Origin: Christensenella sp. UBA1259
GTDB taxonomy: Bacteria > Bacillota > Clostridia > Christensenellales > Borkfalkiaceae
DNA: 13,576 bases
Assembly (NCBI GenBank): GCA_002308755.1
Contig: DBVR01000036.1
Coordinates: 1-13,576, forward strand
Direction: 5' to 3'
The notes under the pieces are model-generated. The model saw only the letters and a list, made by a program, of their open reading frames with translations, made no database searches and was not told the DNA's origin. Positions within the stretch are counted from its first letter, which is position 1, and each line of letters begins with the position of its first letter. The position numbers and the translations under genes are program-made. Of the stretch, positions 1-5,581 are shown piece by piece.

Positions 1-145
1 TACGGAGCGTGGTGGATTTCCCGCAACCGGAAGGTCCGACGAAAACGATAAACTCTTTATCTTCTATATCAAGATTAAAGTCGGAAACCGCCGTAACGCC
101 GGAGGGATAAACCTTGTAAATACCTTTAAGATTCAAACTCGACAT
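1..145 (-). CDS. ugpC: Sugar ABC transporter ATP-binding protein, MsmX/UgpC type (partial, N-terminus only)
   Basis: The 48 visible residues are the N-terminus of an ABC ATPase that would drive carbohydrate or glycerol-phosphate uptake from the cytoplasmic face of the membrane. The Walker A motif GPSGCGKST lies at residues 38-46. The opening (MSSLNLKGIYKVYP, then VTAVSDFNLDI) is typical of the MsmX/UgpC/MalK subgroup, whose members often serve several sugar importers. The ATG at 143-145 follows a strong GGAGG with 6 bases between. The gene continues past the left edge, so the Walker B motif, signature motif and C-terminal regulatory domain cannot be checked. A promoter is visible upstream, so it probably starts its own transcript. 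Family assignment is firm; the substrate is unknown. Confidence 0.9.
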   Translation of the reverse strand, partial: MSSLNLKGIYKVYPSGVTAVSDFNLDIEDKEFIVFVGPSGCGKSTTLR

Positions 146-183
146 AATATCCTCCAAGTCGTGTTAGATTTTCATACTATAAT

Positions 184-212
184 ATTTTACCGCAAATGCG
201 GAAATTTTACAA
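184..212 (-). promoter_or_regulatory. Promoter for the ABC ATPase gene, with a palindrome in the spacer
   Basis: On the minus strand a -35 TTGTAA (207-212) and a -10 TAAAAT (184-189) are separated by exactly 17 bases, about 40 bases upstream of the ATPase start. The spacer holds the perfect inverted repeat CCGCATTTGCGG (190-201), placed where a repressor could block RNA polymerase. Promoter by consensus match; operator role inferred. Confidence 0.6.
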
Positions 213-238
213 TAGTCATTTTTTATAAATAAGCGGCG

Positions 239-256
239 GCATATTGTAAAATATGC
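239..256 (-). other. Small hairpin downstream of the yfbR-like gene
   Basis: GCATATT and AATATGC form a perfect 7-bp inverted repeat around a 4-base loop, 11 bases past the stop of the yfbR-like gene. In the minus direction no uninterrupted T run follows directly (CGCCGC comes first, then an AT-rich stretch). It may protect the 3' end or terminate weakly, but it is not a convincing intrinsic terminator. Confidence 0.3.
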
Positions 257-267
257 ACAATTACTTT

Positions 268-846
268 TCAGTCGAGTTCGTCGAGAGTAAGTTCGTAAGC
301 CGCGGCAAAGTTTTTCATATAATATTCCACGGCGGGATCGTCGGCTTTCTTTAATTCTTCGCCTATGGTCTTTTTGGCTTTTTTGAACTCGGAATTGCCC
401 GCCTTTACTTCTTCGACGCATTTAAGGTAGGCGGATATCCTGTCGGCGAACTTAACGAGTTTGTATTCGTAACTTTTTTCGTCGGGAAGGATATATTCCG
501 CGTAATCTTCTCTTAGGTCTTCGGGCAGCATGTCGAGAAGTTTTCCGCACGCCCCCTTTTCAAGATCTTTATACGCCGTCTTTATCTCGGGATTGAAATA
601 CTTTATGGGGGTGGGGAGATCTCCCGTTATCACTTCTCCCACTTCGTGGTACTGCGCGAGAAGAACGGTCTTTTCAACGTCGGCTTTCGTTTCGCCGCCG
701 AACTTGTTGTTTATCACGGCGAGAGCGTGGGCGATCATAGCCACGTCATGGCTGTGTTCCATAATGTTTTCTTCTCTCACCGAACGCATAAGCGACCAGC
801 GCTTTATGTATTTCATACGGTTTAAGAACGCGAAAAATTTGGACAT
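268..846 (-). CDS. yfbR: HD-domain 5'-nucleotidase, YfbR family
   Basis: This 192-residue cytoplasmic protein matches the YfbR family of metal-dependent deoxyribonucleoside 5'-monophosphatases, which act in nucleotide salvage and pool control. Length and family landmarks agree: RWSLMRSVREENIMEHS near residues 16-32, GDLPTPIKYFNP at 75-86, the ADRISAYLKC block around 134-143, and LTLDEL at the end. Expected metal ligands are H31, H67, residue 68 and D135; the catalytic-type glutamate E71 is present. Residue 68, normally the aspartate of the HD pair, is glutamate here (YHEVGEV), confirmed in the DNA (CAC GAA). The ATG at 844-846 follows AAAGGAGA; an in-frame ATG 20 codons upstream lies in the promoter and was rejected. 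Family is firm; substrate range is inferred. Confidence 0.88.
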   Translation of the reverse strand: MSKFFAFLNRMKYIKRWSLMRSVREENIMEHSHDVAMIAHALAVINNKFGGETKADVEKTVLLAQYHEVGEVITGDLPTPIKYFNPEIKTAYKDLEKGACGKLLDMLPEDLREDYAEYILPDEKSYEYKLVKFADRISAYLKCVEEVKAGNSEFKKAKKTIGEELKKADDPAVEYYMKNFAAAYELTLDELD

Positions 847-877
847 AAGTTTCTCTCCTTTATGTTCGGGGAATTTA

Positions 878-906
878 ATTTTATCATAAAAATTTTCTTG
901 ACGCAA
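878..906 (-). promoter_or_regulatory. Promoter for the yfbR-like gene
   Basis: Minus-strand -35 TTGCGT (901-906) and -10 TAAAAT (878-883) are 17 bases apart, about 32 bases from the start codon. The -35 box overlaps the -35 box of the divergent thiT promoter (898-903), so two polymerases could not bind at once. Confidence 0.65.
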
Positions 907-926
907 GCGGGGAAAGGTGCTATTAT
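898..926 (+). promoter_or_regulatory. Promoter for the TPP riboswitch-thiT transcript
   Basis: TTGACG (898-903) and TATTAT (921-926) are separated by 17 bases, a near-consensus sigma-A promoter. Transcription should start near 932-934, about 45 bases ahead of the riboswitch aptamer. Its -35 shares three bases with the divergent yfbR-like promoter. Confidence 0.75.
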
Positions 927-975
927 TTATATGACAATATTTTGTGGTTCTTTAAGTAAGCACATACAACAGAAT

Positions 976-1048
976 ATCCGCTGTGGGTGCCGCAAGGCTG
1001 AGATCATACCATAGAATCCGCAAGGTAATACTTGAAGGAAAAGCGTAA
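976..1048 (+). promoter_or_regulatory. TPP riboswitch (THI element) controlling thiT
   Basis: The invariant THI-box core is present: GGGTGCC, a GCAA-capped P3 (GCC 989-991 with GGC 996-998), and CTGAGA (998-1003), followed by the P2 closing strand ATACC. P5 is CAAG (1021-1024) with CTTG (1031-1034) around the loop GTAATA, then GGAA. P1 is CGCT (979-982) with AGCG (1042-1045). The J4/5 region is shorter than in the usual ACCTGATC...GCGTAGGG form, so the pyrophosphate-binding arm looks compact or divergent. It sits directly upstream of a thiamine transporter gene and a terminator. AAAAGCGT (1039-1046) can pair either in P1 or with GCGCTTTT (1077-1084), which gives a TPP-dependent switch: ligand bound means termination. 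Confidence 0.87.
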
Positions 1049-1062
1049 TCTTCCGTCTTTTG

Positions 1063-1090
1063 AGCGCCCCTTAAGGGCGCTTTTGTTTTT
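1063..1090 (+). terminator. Riboswitch-controlled intrinsic terminator ahead of thiT
   Basis: AGCGCCC (1063-1069) pairs with GGGCGCT (1075-1081) around a 5-base loop, followed by TTTTGTTTTT. It lies between the TPP aptamer and the thiT start, so it acts as the expression platform. An alternative antiterminator uses its 3' arm (1077-1084). Confidence 0.85.
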
Positions 1091-1117
1091 GAAAATTTTT
1101 ATTAAAGGAGTTTTTAT

Positions 1118-2263
1118 ATGTCAAATTTTCTCGCCACCTACCTTATAGATATCGTCGGCGGCTACGCCGCGCCTATCACCGTCGGGATTTTAGGCGCGCT
1201 GATACTTGCGGGCGTTATCGTTTTTCTCGCAAAGAAAGACGTTGCGAAAACGTATTTAAAATACGCTTTTATCGGCTTTTTCTTCTACGCCCTTATCGCG
1301 GGGATATTCCTTCTTATTCTCGACGTGATAAAGCATTACGATCCCGCGTATCTCGATAGAAATTACGTCGACAAGGACGTCGTCGGTTTCGTGCTTATAC
1401 CCGTGCTGGCGGCTTTCTGTCTCGTTCTCGTCTCGGTGGGCGCGTACTTTTTACTCATTAAAAAGCGTCCCGAAACCGCCGAGAAGGTAAAAACGGCGTT
1501 AAGCCTTATATGCCTTGCGGCTTTCGTCGCCGCACTCGTTCTTATCGCGGTGTATTATTCCCGCCACATAGCGGACAACGAATACTATTCCGGCGAATAC
1601 GGAGAACTTAACAGTCTTATGCTGTACGTTTCCGCCGCCGCCCTTATCGTCGTTTCGGTGGCGATAGCTTTTATCACGGGCAGAAAAGACAAAAGCGGTT
1701 TCGATTCCCGTAGCCTTGCCTTCGCGGGGGTAAGCATCGCGCTTTCTTTCGCCCTTTCCTACGTCAAACTGTGGAAAATGCCGCAGGGCGGCTCGGTAAC
1801 GCTGGTATCGTGCCTTCCCATTATACTGTTTTCTTTCGTGTACGGCGCGAAAAAAGGACTTCTCGTGGGGCTTGTTTACGGAACTTTGCAGTCGGTACAG
1901 GATCCGTTCATAGTGCACCCCGCACAGTTTTTGCTGGACTATCCCGTAGCCTACGCCCTTACGGGGCTTGCGGGGTGTCTTACGTACCTTGACGCTTTCG
2001 AAAAACTCCCGCAGTTGAAGTTCGCGCTGGGAGCGGTGATAGGCGCGGCGTTCAGATTTTTTTCTCACGTCCTTTCGGGGGTGTTCGCTTTCGGGGCGTA
2101 CGCGAAAGACACGGGCGCGACCAACCTTTGGGCATACAGTCTTGCGTATAATTCCGTCGTGTTCGTAGATATAGCGCTCGTTATCGTCGCGGGAATAATT
2201 CTTTTCTCGTCAAAGAGTTTCAATTCGCAGATGCGTAGATTCAACGCGTACGGGAAAAACTGA
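1118..2263 (+). CDS. thiT: Thiamine ECF transporter S component ThiT (YuaJ family) with N-terminal membrane extension
   Basis: The C-terminal half (about residues 195-375) is the membrane-embedded thiamine-binding subunit of an ECF transporter. It carries YuaJ landmarks: MPQGGSVTL at 221-229, the HPAQFLLDYPVAY block, FRFFSHVLSGVFAFG, and LWAYSLAYNSVV near the end, with six predicted helices. ThiT proteins are usually about 180-200 residues; this one has 381. The first ~190 residues add roughly five hydrophobic segments (near 15-38, 46-70, 88-113, 125-147 and 165-187) that I do not recognise. The ATG follows AAAGGAG with 7 bases between, with no sign of a start at the domain boundary. A TPP riboswitch controls the gene. 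No EcfA/A'/T genes are nearby, so a shared energising module is inferred. Confidence 0.93.
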   Translation: MSNFLATYLIDIVGGYAAPITVGILGALILAGVIVFLAKKDVAKTYLKYAFIGFFFYALIAGIFLLILDVIKHYDPAYLDRNYVDKDVVGFVLIPVLAAFCLVLVSVGAYFLLIKKRPETAEKVKTALSLICLAAFVAALVLIAVYYSRHIADNEYYSGEYGELNSLMLYVSAAALIVVSVAIAFITGRKDKSGFDSRSLAFAGVSIALSFALSYVKLWKMPQGGSVTLVSCLPIILFSFVYGAKKGLLVGLVYGTLQSVQDPFIVHPAQFLLDYPVAYALTGLAGCLTYLDAFEKLPQLKFALGAVIGAAFRFFSHVLSGVFAFGAYAKDTGATNLWAYSLAYNSVVFVDIALVIVAGIILFSSKSFNSQMRRFNAYGKN

Positions 2264-2297
2264 TTTTCTTTACTTAAACCGCTTGTAATTTACGTTA

Positions 2298-2340
2298 AAC
2301 GCCCCCTTACGGCTTTCCGCCGTAAGGGGGCGTTCTTTTT
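2298..2340 (+). terminator. Strong terminator between convergent thiT and nagA
   Basis: A perfect 16-bp stem (2298-2313 with 2319-2334) with the loop TTTCC is followed on the plus strand by CTTTTT, giving a strong intrinsic terminator for thiT. On the minus strand the stem is followed by only a short T run (TTTAACG), so it may also stop nagA transcripts, less efficiently. Confidence 0.9.
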
Positions 2341-2355
2341 GGTTTTATAAACGGT

Positions 2356-3507
2356 TTATCTTTTCTTATACACGACGTTGCCGTCCGAGAGCGTTAAAAG
2401 TACGTTGAACTTGTCGTCCAAAACCGTTACGTCGGCGGCTTTTCCGACCTTTATCGAACCCGTCCTGTCGAAAATATTCAGGTTGTTCGCGGGGTTTTTG
2501 GAAGCGTAATCTATCGCGTCGGTAAAGGGTACGCCGCAGGCGGTAACGAGATTTTTGACGGCGATATTCATTTTAAGAACGCTACCCGCAAGCGCGCCGT
2601 TTTCTAACCTTGCTTCGCCGTGCTTTACTATAACCGTCTGTCCGCCGAGTTCGGAAACGCCGTCTTTTAAACCTTTCGCACGCATGGCGTCGGTGATCAG
2701 AACGACTTTATCTTTCGGTTTTGATTTAATAAGCAGTCTGATAGCGGGGCCGCTCACGTGGATAAGGTCGCATATAACTTCGCTGTAAAGGTCGTCGAAA
2801 AGCAAAGCAGATCCCGCCACGCCTATTTCTCTGTGGTGAACGCCGCGTTGCGCGTTATAGGTGTGGGTTACGCAGGAAAGCCCGCATTTTTTCGCCGTTT
2901 CTATATCTTTCACGCCCGCGTCGGTGTGTCCCGCGCTTGCCGTTATCCCGTTTTTCGCGAGATATTTTATAAGATTAAGAGAGTGCGGTTCTTCGGGTGC
3001 GAGAGTAACGAGTTTTATGTGTTTGCCGCTGGCGGCGTAATATTTTCTGAAAACCTTTACGTCGGGTTCGGCGAGATACTCTACGGGTTGCGCGCCGACG
3101 TGTTTTGCGGAAATGAAAGGACCTTCCAAGTGAACGCCCAAGATTTTCGCGCCTTTACCGTGCGGCTTTGCCATATATCTTTTCACCGCGGAAAGCGCGG
3201 CGGTAATGTTTTCCTTCGACTGCGTCATAGTGGTGGCGAGAAAATTCGCCGTACCCTCTTTTGCCAGCGCGACGGCTATTTTTCTTAAAGCGGGGATATT
3301 GCCGTCCATGGCGTCCGCTCCCGCCGCGCCGTGAACGTGCTCGTCGATAAACGCGGGGCAGACAACCGCGTTTTGGGGAATTTCAAACGGCTCGGAGATA
3401 TTAAGTCCCGTGCCGATATTTACTATCTTGCCGTTTTCTATGGCGATATCGGCGTATTTTACGCCTTCGCCGTCTACGTATACCTTAGCGTTTTTAAAAC
3501 CTTTCAT
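2356..3507 (-). CDS. nagA: N-acetylglucosamine-6-phosphate deacetylase
   Basis: This 383-residue amidohydrolase removes acetate from GlcNAc-6-phosphate to give glucosamine-6-phosphate, in the cytoplasm, during amino-sugar use and peptidoglycan recycling. Landmarks in order: DEHVHG (H57, H59), GVHLEGPF with metal-ligand E128, SAGHTDA (H194), THTYNAQ (H215), and LITDAM with catalytic D273. The closing segment GSIKVGKAADVTVLD is typical of the family's beta-sandwich domain. Length is normal. The ATG at 3505-3507 follows TAGGAGGAG; a longer reading frame begins 16 codons upstream inside the promoter and was rejected. Its own consensus promoter starts it separately from the DUF421/DUF4363 pair. 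No nagB or sugar transporter lies beside it, so the rest of the pathway must be elsewhere. Confidence 0.94.
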   Translation of the reverse strand: MKGFKNAKVYVDGEGVKYADIAIENGKIVNIGTGLNISEPFEIPQNAVVCPAFIDEHVHGAAGADAMDGNIPALRKIAVALAKEGTANFLATTMTQSKENITAALSAVKRYMAKPHGKGAKILGVHLEGPFISAKHVGAQPVEYLAEPDVKVFRKYYAASGKHIKLVTLAPEEPHSLNLIKYLAKNGITASAGHTDAGVKDIETAKKCGLSCVTHTYNAQRGVHHREIGVAGSALLFDDLYSEVICDLIHVSGPAIRLLIKSKPKDKVVLITDAMRAKGLKDGVSELGGQTVIVKHGEARLENGALAGSVLKMNIAVKNLVTACGVPFTDAIDYASKNPANNLNIFDRTGSIKVGKAADVTVLDDKFNVLLTLSDGNVVYKKR

Positions 3508-3526
3508 ATTTCTCCTCCTAAGGTAG

Positions 3527-3555
3527 ATTTTAGCATTTATTTTACCCTTTGTCAA
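3527..3555 (-). promoter_or_regulatory. Promoter for nagA
   Basis: Minus-strand TTGACA (3550-3555) and TAAAAT (3527-3532) are 17 bases apart: a consensus -35 and near-consensus -10. Transcription should start near 3520, giving a leader of only about a dozen bases that is almost entirely the ribosome binding site. There is no room for a riboswitch, so any control must act at the promoter. Confidence 0.8.
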
Positions 3556-3582
3556 CGCGGTAAAGGTATAAAATCGTAAGGT

Positions 3583-3960
3583 TTACAATATATTTTCCAC
3601 CGAAAGCAAAAAGGTCTTCGGTATCTGTTCGGTAAGTTCTTTTATTACTTCGAGCTTGGAAAGAGCGTCTTCCCACTTTTCCTTTTCGACGAGTTGTACC
3701 GCCTCGGCTATCCAAAGGTCTAACTCTTTTATTTCGCTGTGCGGAACGAAAGCGTGCAGGGATTTTTTATAGTAAAGCCACTTGTTTTGCAGGGCGTAAA
3801 CGTCGTCTTCCGCGGCGGTCTCGTTCAAAACCTTGTCGTACACCGCCGAAACTTCGGTATTAAACTCCGAAAAGTGCGCCGATATATAGTGTGATTCGAA
3901 AATCGCGCCTACGAAGAGTATAAGCCCCGCGCACAGCATGGAAACAACGGATTTTACCAC
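3583..3960 (-). CDS. DUF4363 family membrane-anchored protein
   Basis: A 125-residue protein with one N-terminal hydrophobic segment (about residues 4-21), acting as an uncleaved anchor or signal peptide. The rest is a mostly helical, probably extracytoplasmic domain that includes FVPHSEIKELDLWIAEAVQL (71-90) and ends SVENIL. These features match DUF4363, which in Clostridia is commonly encoded next to DUF421 proteins, as here. It starts with GTG at 3960, preceded by AAAGGAG, and overlaps the end of the DUF421 gene by 7 bases, so the two are probably translationally coupled and may form a complex. The biochemical function is unknown; a link to spore or membrane physiology would be guesswork. 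Confidence 0.8.
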   Translation of the reverse strand: MVKSVVSMLCAGLILFVGAIFESHYISAHFSEFNTEVSAVYDKVLNETAAEDDVYALQNKWLYYKKSLHAFVPHSEIKELDLWIAEAVQLVEKEKWEDALSKLEVIKELTEQIPKTFLLSVENIL

Positions 3961-4640
3961 GCCGCGCTCTCCTTTAAGGGATATTCGGTTATTTTATACT
4001 TTTCGTTTTTGAATTTAAGGTAGCACCTGCCTTGCCCGTCCACCGTAAGGACTTCGGTGTTTTTGAGTTTTCCGCCGCGTTCTTCGATAAACCGCGCGAT
4101 ATCCTGTTTTTCGGCTTTTATGAGTCGGAGATTTTTGGCGTCGGTTCTGCCGCTGTTCACGATAAGCACGGGCACGGAAGACGGGGCGTCTTTCCTTTCG
4201 GAGTTTTCAAAGGGCGAAAGTTTCCCGTTTGACTCGAATATGGCGTAAGTTAAGTCGTCCAAAGAAAAGTACCCCATGGCGCGCATGGATTCTATCAGGT
4301 CGCCTATATCCATATTGTTTCTTTTAAGTTCGTTAAGGCACACGCCGTTTCTGTCTATGACCACCGAAGGTTTGCCCGATATAAGGCGTTTGAACAGGTT
4401 TCCCGACTGCTCCAAAAGAGAAAAAAGCTGGTGCAGCAAAAACAGGGTGAACACCGCCGCAAGCCCGTAGATAAGGGGTATGGAAACGTCCGCCATAGGG
4501 ATACAGGCAAGGTCCGCCACGATCAGAGTTACCACGAATTCAAAGGGTTGCATTTCGCCTATCTGGCGTTTTCCCATCAGCCGCATAACGACTATAAGGA
4601 CGAGAAATATAATGCAGGTTCTTATAAAAATAACAGACAT
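3954..4640 (-). CDS. DUF421 (YetF-type) membrane protein
   Basis: This 228-residue protein has hydrophobic helices near residues 4-22, 33-50 and 54-75, then a soluble cytoplasmic part. Family signatures are clear: MGKRQIGEMQPFEFVVTL (22-39), ADLACIPMAD (42-51), GKPSVVIDRNGV (89-100) and MGYFSLDDLTYAIFESNGKLSP (122-143). B. subtilis relatives include YetF and YdfR; their molecular role is not well defined. The start was chosen because the N-terminus aligns with family starts, although no good Shine-Dalgarno sequence precedes the ATG at 4638-4640. It is followed by an overlapping DUF4363 gene. Its promoter must overlap the divergent folT promoter, and I could not identify it with confidence. 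Confidence 0.88.
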   Translation of the reverse strand: MSVIFIRTCIIFLVLIVVMRLMGKRQIGEMQPFEFVVTLIVADLACIPMADVSIPLIYGLAAVFTLFLLHQLFSLLEQSGNLFKRLISGKPSVVIDRNGVCLNELKRNNMDIGDLIESMRAMGYFSLDDLTYAIFESNGKLSPFENSERKDAPSSVPVLIVNSGRTDAKNLRLIKAEKQDIARFIEERGGKLKNTEVLTVDGQGRCYLKFKNEKYKITEYPLKESAAW

Positions 4641-4662
4641 GAAAGTAGTATGGGGAAATTGC

Positions 4663-4691
4663 TTGACAGTTATCCGTGTATCTGTTAAAAT
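4663..4691 (+). promoter_or_regulatory. Promoter for the THF riboswitch-folT transcript
   Basis: TTGACA (4663-4668) and TAAAAT (4686-4691) with a 17-base spacer form a near-perfect sigma-A promoter. Transcription should start about 4698, right at the 5' strand of the riboswitch P1 helix. Confidence 0.85.
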
Positions 4692-4698
4692 TGACGTA

Positions 4699-4790
4699 AA
4701 TAGAGTAGCAAAAGCGCGTTAAGTGTTGCAAAATGGGATGTCGTTTGCAAACGAAAGTTAAAACTGCGGTGCTTTTGCGCGTCCGCTATT
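4699..4790 (+). promoter_or_regulatory. Tetrahydrofolate (THF) riboswitch controlling folT
   Basis: The sequence carries the THF aptamer core: GAGTAG, GCGCGTTAAGTGTTG, ATGGGATGTCG, ACGAAAG, CTGCGGTGC and TCCGCT in the expected order. Helices are readable: P1 AATAG (4699-4703) with CTATT (4786-4790), P2 GCAAAAGC (4708-4715) with GCTTTTGC (4771-4778), and P3 TTGCAAA (4726-4732) with TTTGCAA (4744-4750). The GGGAUGUCG-type internal loop and the 3' GUCCGC are the known ligand and pseudoknot parts. The class senses reduced folates and usually represses folate uptake genes, which matches the FolT-type transporter downstream. Confidence 0.93.
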
Positions 4791-4822
4791 ATTTGGCGTC
4801 TTTCGGCGCAAAATTTTATCGG

Positions 4823-4852
4823 ATCTCTCTAAATAAAAAGGGAGATTTTTTT
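4823..4852 (+). terminator. Expression platform hairpin: terminator-like and overlapping the folT ribosome binding site
   Basis: ATCTCTCT (4823-4830) pairs with AGGGAGAT (4839-4846) over 8 bp (one G-U) around an 8-base AT loop, and seven Ts (4846-4852) end one base before the ATG. The 3' arm contains GGGAG, the only Shine-Dalgarno candidate for folT. The hairpin could stop transcription, hide the ribosome binding site, or both, when the THF aptamer is folded. TTATTTGG (4789-4796) can pair with CTAAATAA (4829-4836), a candidate alternative fold that competes with both P1 and this hairpin. Confidence 0.75.
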
Positions 4853-4853
4853 C

Positions 4854-5519
4854 ATGTTCAACTTGTTTTTGGCGGAAGCTTTCGATTTTGCCGAAATATT
4901 CAAAACGATAAGGACGAGATGGTATTATTACGTCGCGCTCGCGGTGTTTCTGATTCTTTTGGTCGCTTTTTTCTTTTTTAAGAAACAGCCCGAAAAACGC
5001 CGCCTTTCAAAAACGCAGAAAATAACCTACGTCGCGGTACTTGCGGCACTATCTACGGTATGTAATATCTTCGATATAAAGGTAAGCGACGAATTTCAGA
5101 TATCGCTTGTCGCGACGGTGGGCTTTATAGCGGGGTATACGCTCGGCGGCGGGCTGGGGTTTGCGGTGTGTTTTATAGGCGACCTTCTGGGCGCGATAAT
5201 AAACCCGCACGGTCCGTATAACCCCATTATAGGCATAGGAACGGGGCTTTGGGGACTTATCCCCGGGATAGCGTTCTTCTACTTTAAGGGAAACGATTAC
5301 GTAAAGACGGCGGTGTCTTTCCTGTTGGGATTCTTGCTGATTTCGGCGGGGATAAACGTCGTCGGGTTCTGCCTTATGTATCCGACTTATTACACATTTG
5401 AAAGTCTCCTTCCCACCATCCCCTTAAAACTTGCGGTGGTCGCCTTAAACTGCGCTTTATGTATGGCGATGATACCCGTTTTCCCGAGAATATTGCCTAA
5501 AAGGGAAGAGGACGGTTAA
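4854..5519 (+). CDS. folT: Folate-type ECF transporter S component FolT
   Basis: A 221-residue membrane protein whose residues ~52-215 match ECF S components of the folate family. They carry the KITYVAVLAALSTV opening helix, GFIAGYTLGGGLGFAVCFIGDLLGAIINPHGPY (90-122) and the GLWGLIPG loop. It would bind folate outside the cell and release it inside with a shared EcfA/A'/T module, which is not encoded here. The THF riboswitch upstream is what makes folate the likely substrate; sequence alone would leave related S components possible. Oddity: residues 1-50 form an extra segment with a hydrophobic helix (24-43) and a basic patch (KKQPEKRR) ahead of the usual fold. The start at 4854 follows GGGAG with 9 bases between. 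Confidence 0.88.
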   Translation: MFNLFLAEAFDFAEIFKTIRTRWYYYVALAVFLILLVAFFFFKKQPEKRRLSKTQKITYVAVLAALSTVCNIFDIKVSDEFQISLVATVGFIAGYTLGGGLGFAVCFIGDLLGAIINPHGPYNPIIGIGTGLWGLIPGIAFFYFKGNDYVKTAVSFLLGFLLISAGINVVGFCLMYPTYYTFESLLPTIPLKLAVVALNCALCMAMIPVFPRILPKREEDG

Positions 5520-5530
5520 TTAGAACGAAT

Positions 5531-5571
5531 AAAAAAGCCTTGCGGCACTTTTTGTGCCGCAAGGCTTTTTT
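5531..5571. terminator. Bidirectional terminator between folT and tkt
   Basis: A 12-bp GC-rich stem (GCCTTGCGGCAC 5537-5548 with its complement 5554-5565) around a TTTTT loop is flanked by six As on the left and six Ts on the right. It therefore works as an intrinsic terminator in both directions for the convergent folT and tkt genes. Confidence 0.93.
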
Positions 5572-5581
5572 GATTTTTATC

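Noticed and set aside
239..256. Hairpin after the yfbR-like gene as a firm intrinsic terminator
   Set aside because: The stem is AT-rich and CGCCGC, not a T run, follows it in the minus direction; kept only as a weak hairpin.
1499..2068. Open reading frame of 189 codons on the minus strand inside thiT
   Set aside because: It is antisense to a gene with clear family motifs, has an Arg/Tyr/Lys-rich composition typical of shadow frames, no ribosome binding site and no recognisable domain.
2758..3288. Open reading frame of 176 codons on the plus strand inside nagA
   Set aside because: Antisense shadow of the nagA catalytic core; no promoter, ribosome binding site or family resemblance.
976..5519. 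A dedicated vitamin/cofactor gene cluster joining thiT, folT, tkt and mnmE
   Set aside because: The genes have separate promoters, opposite strands and independent riboswitches; the shared TPP/THF theme is most simply coincidence among core genes.
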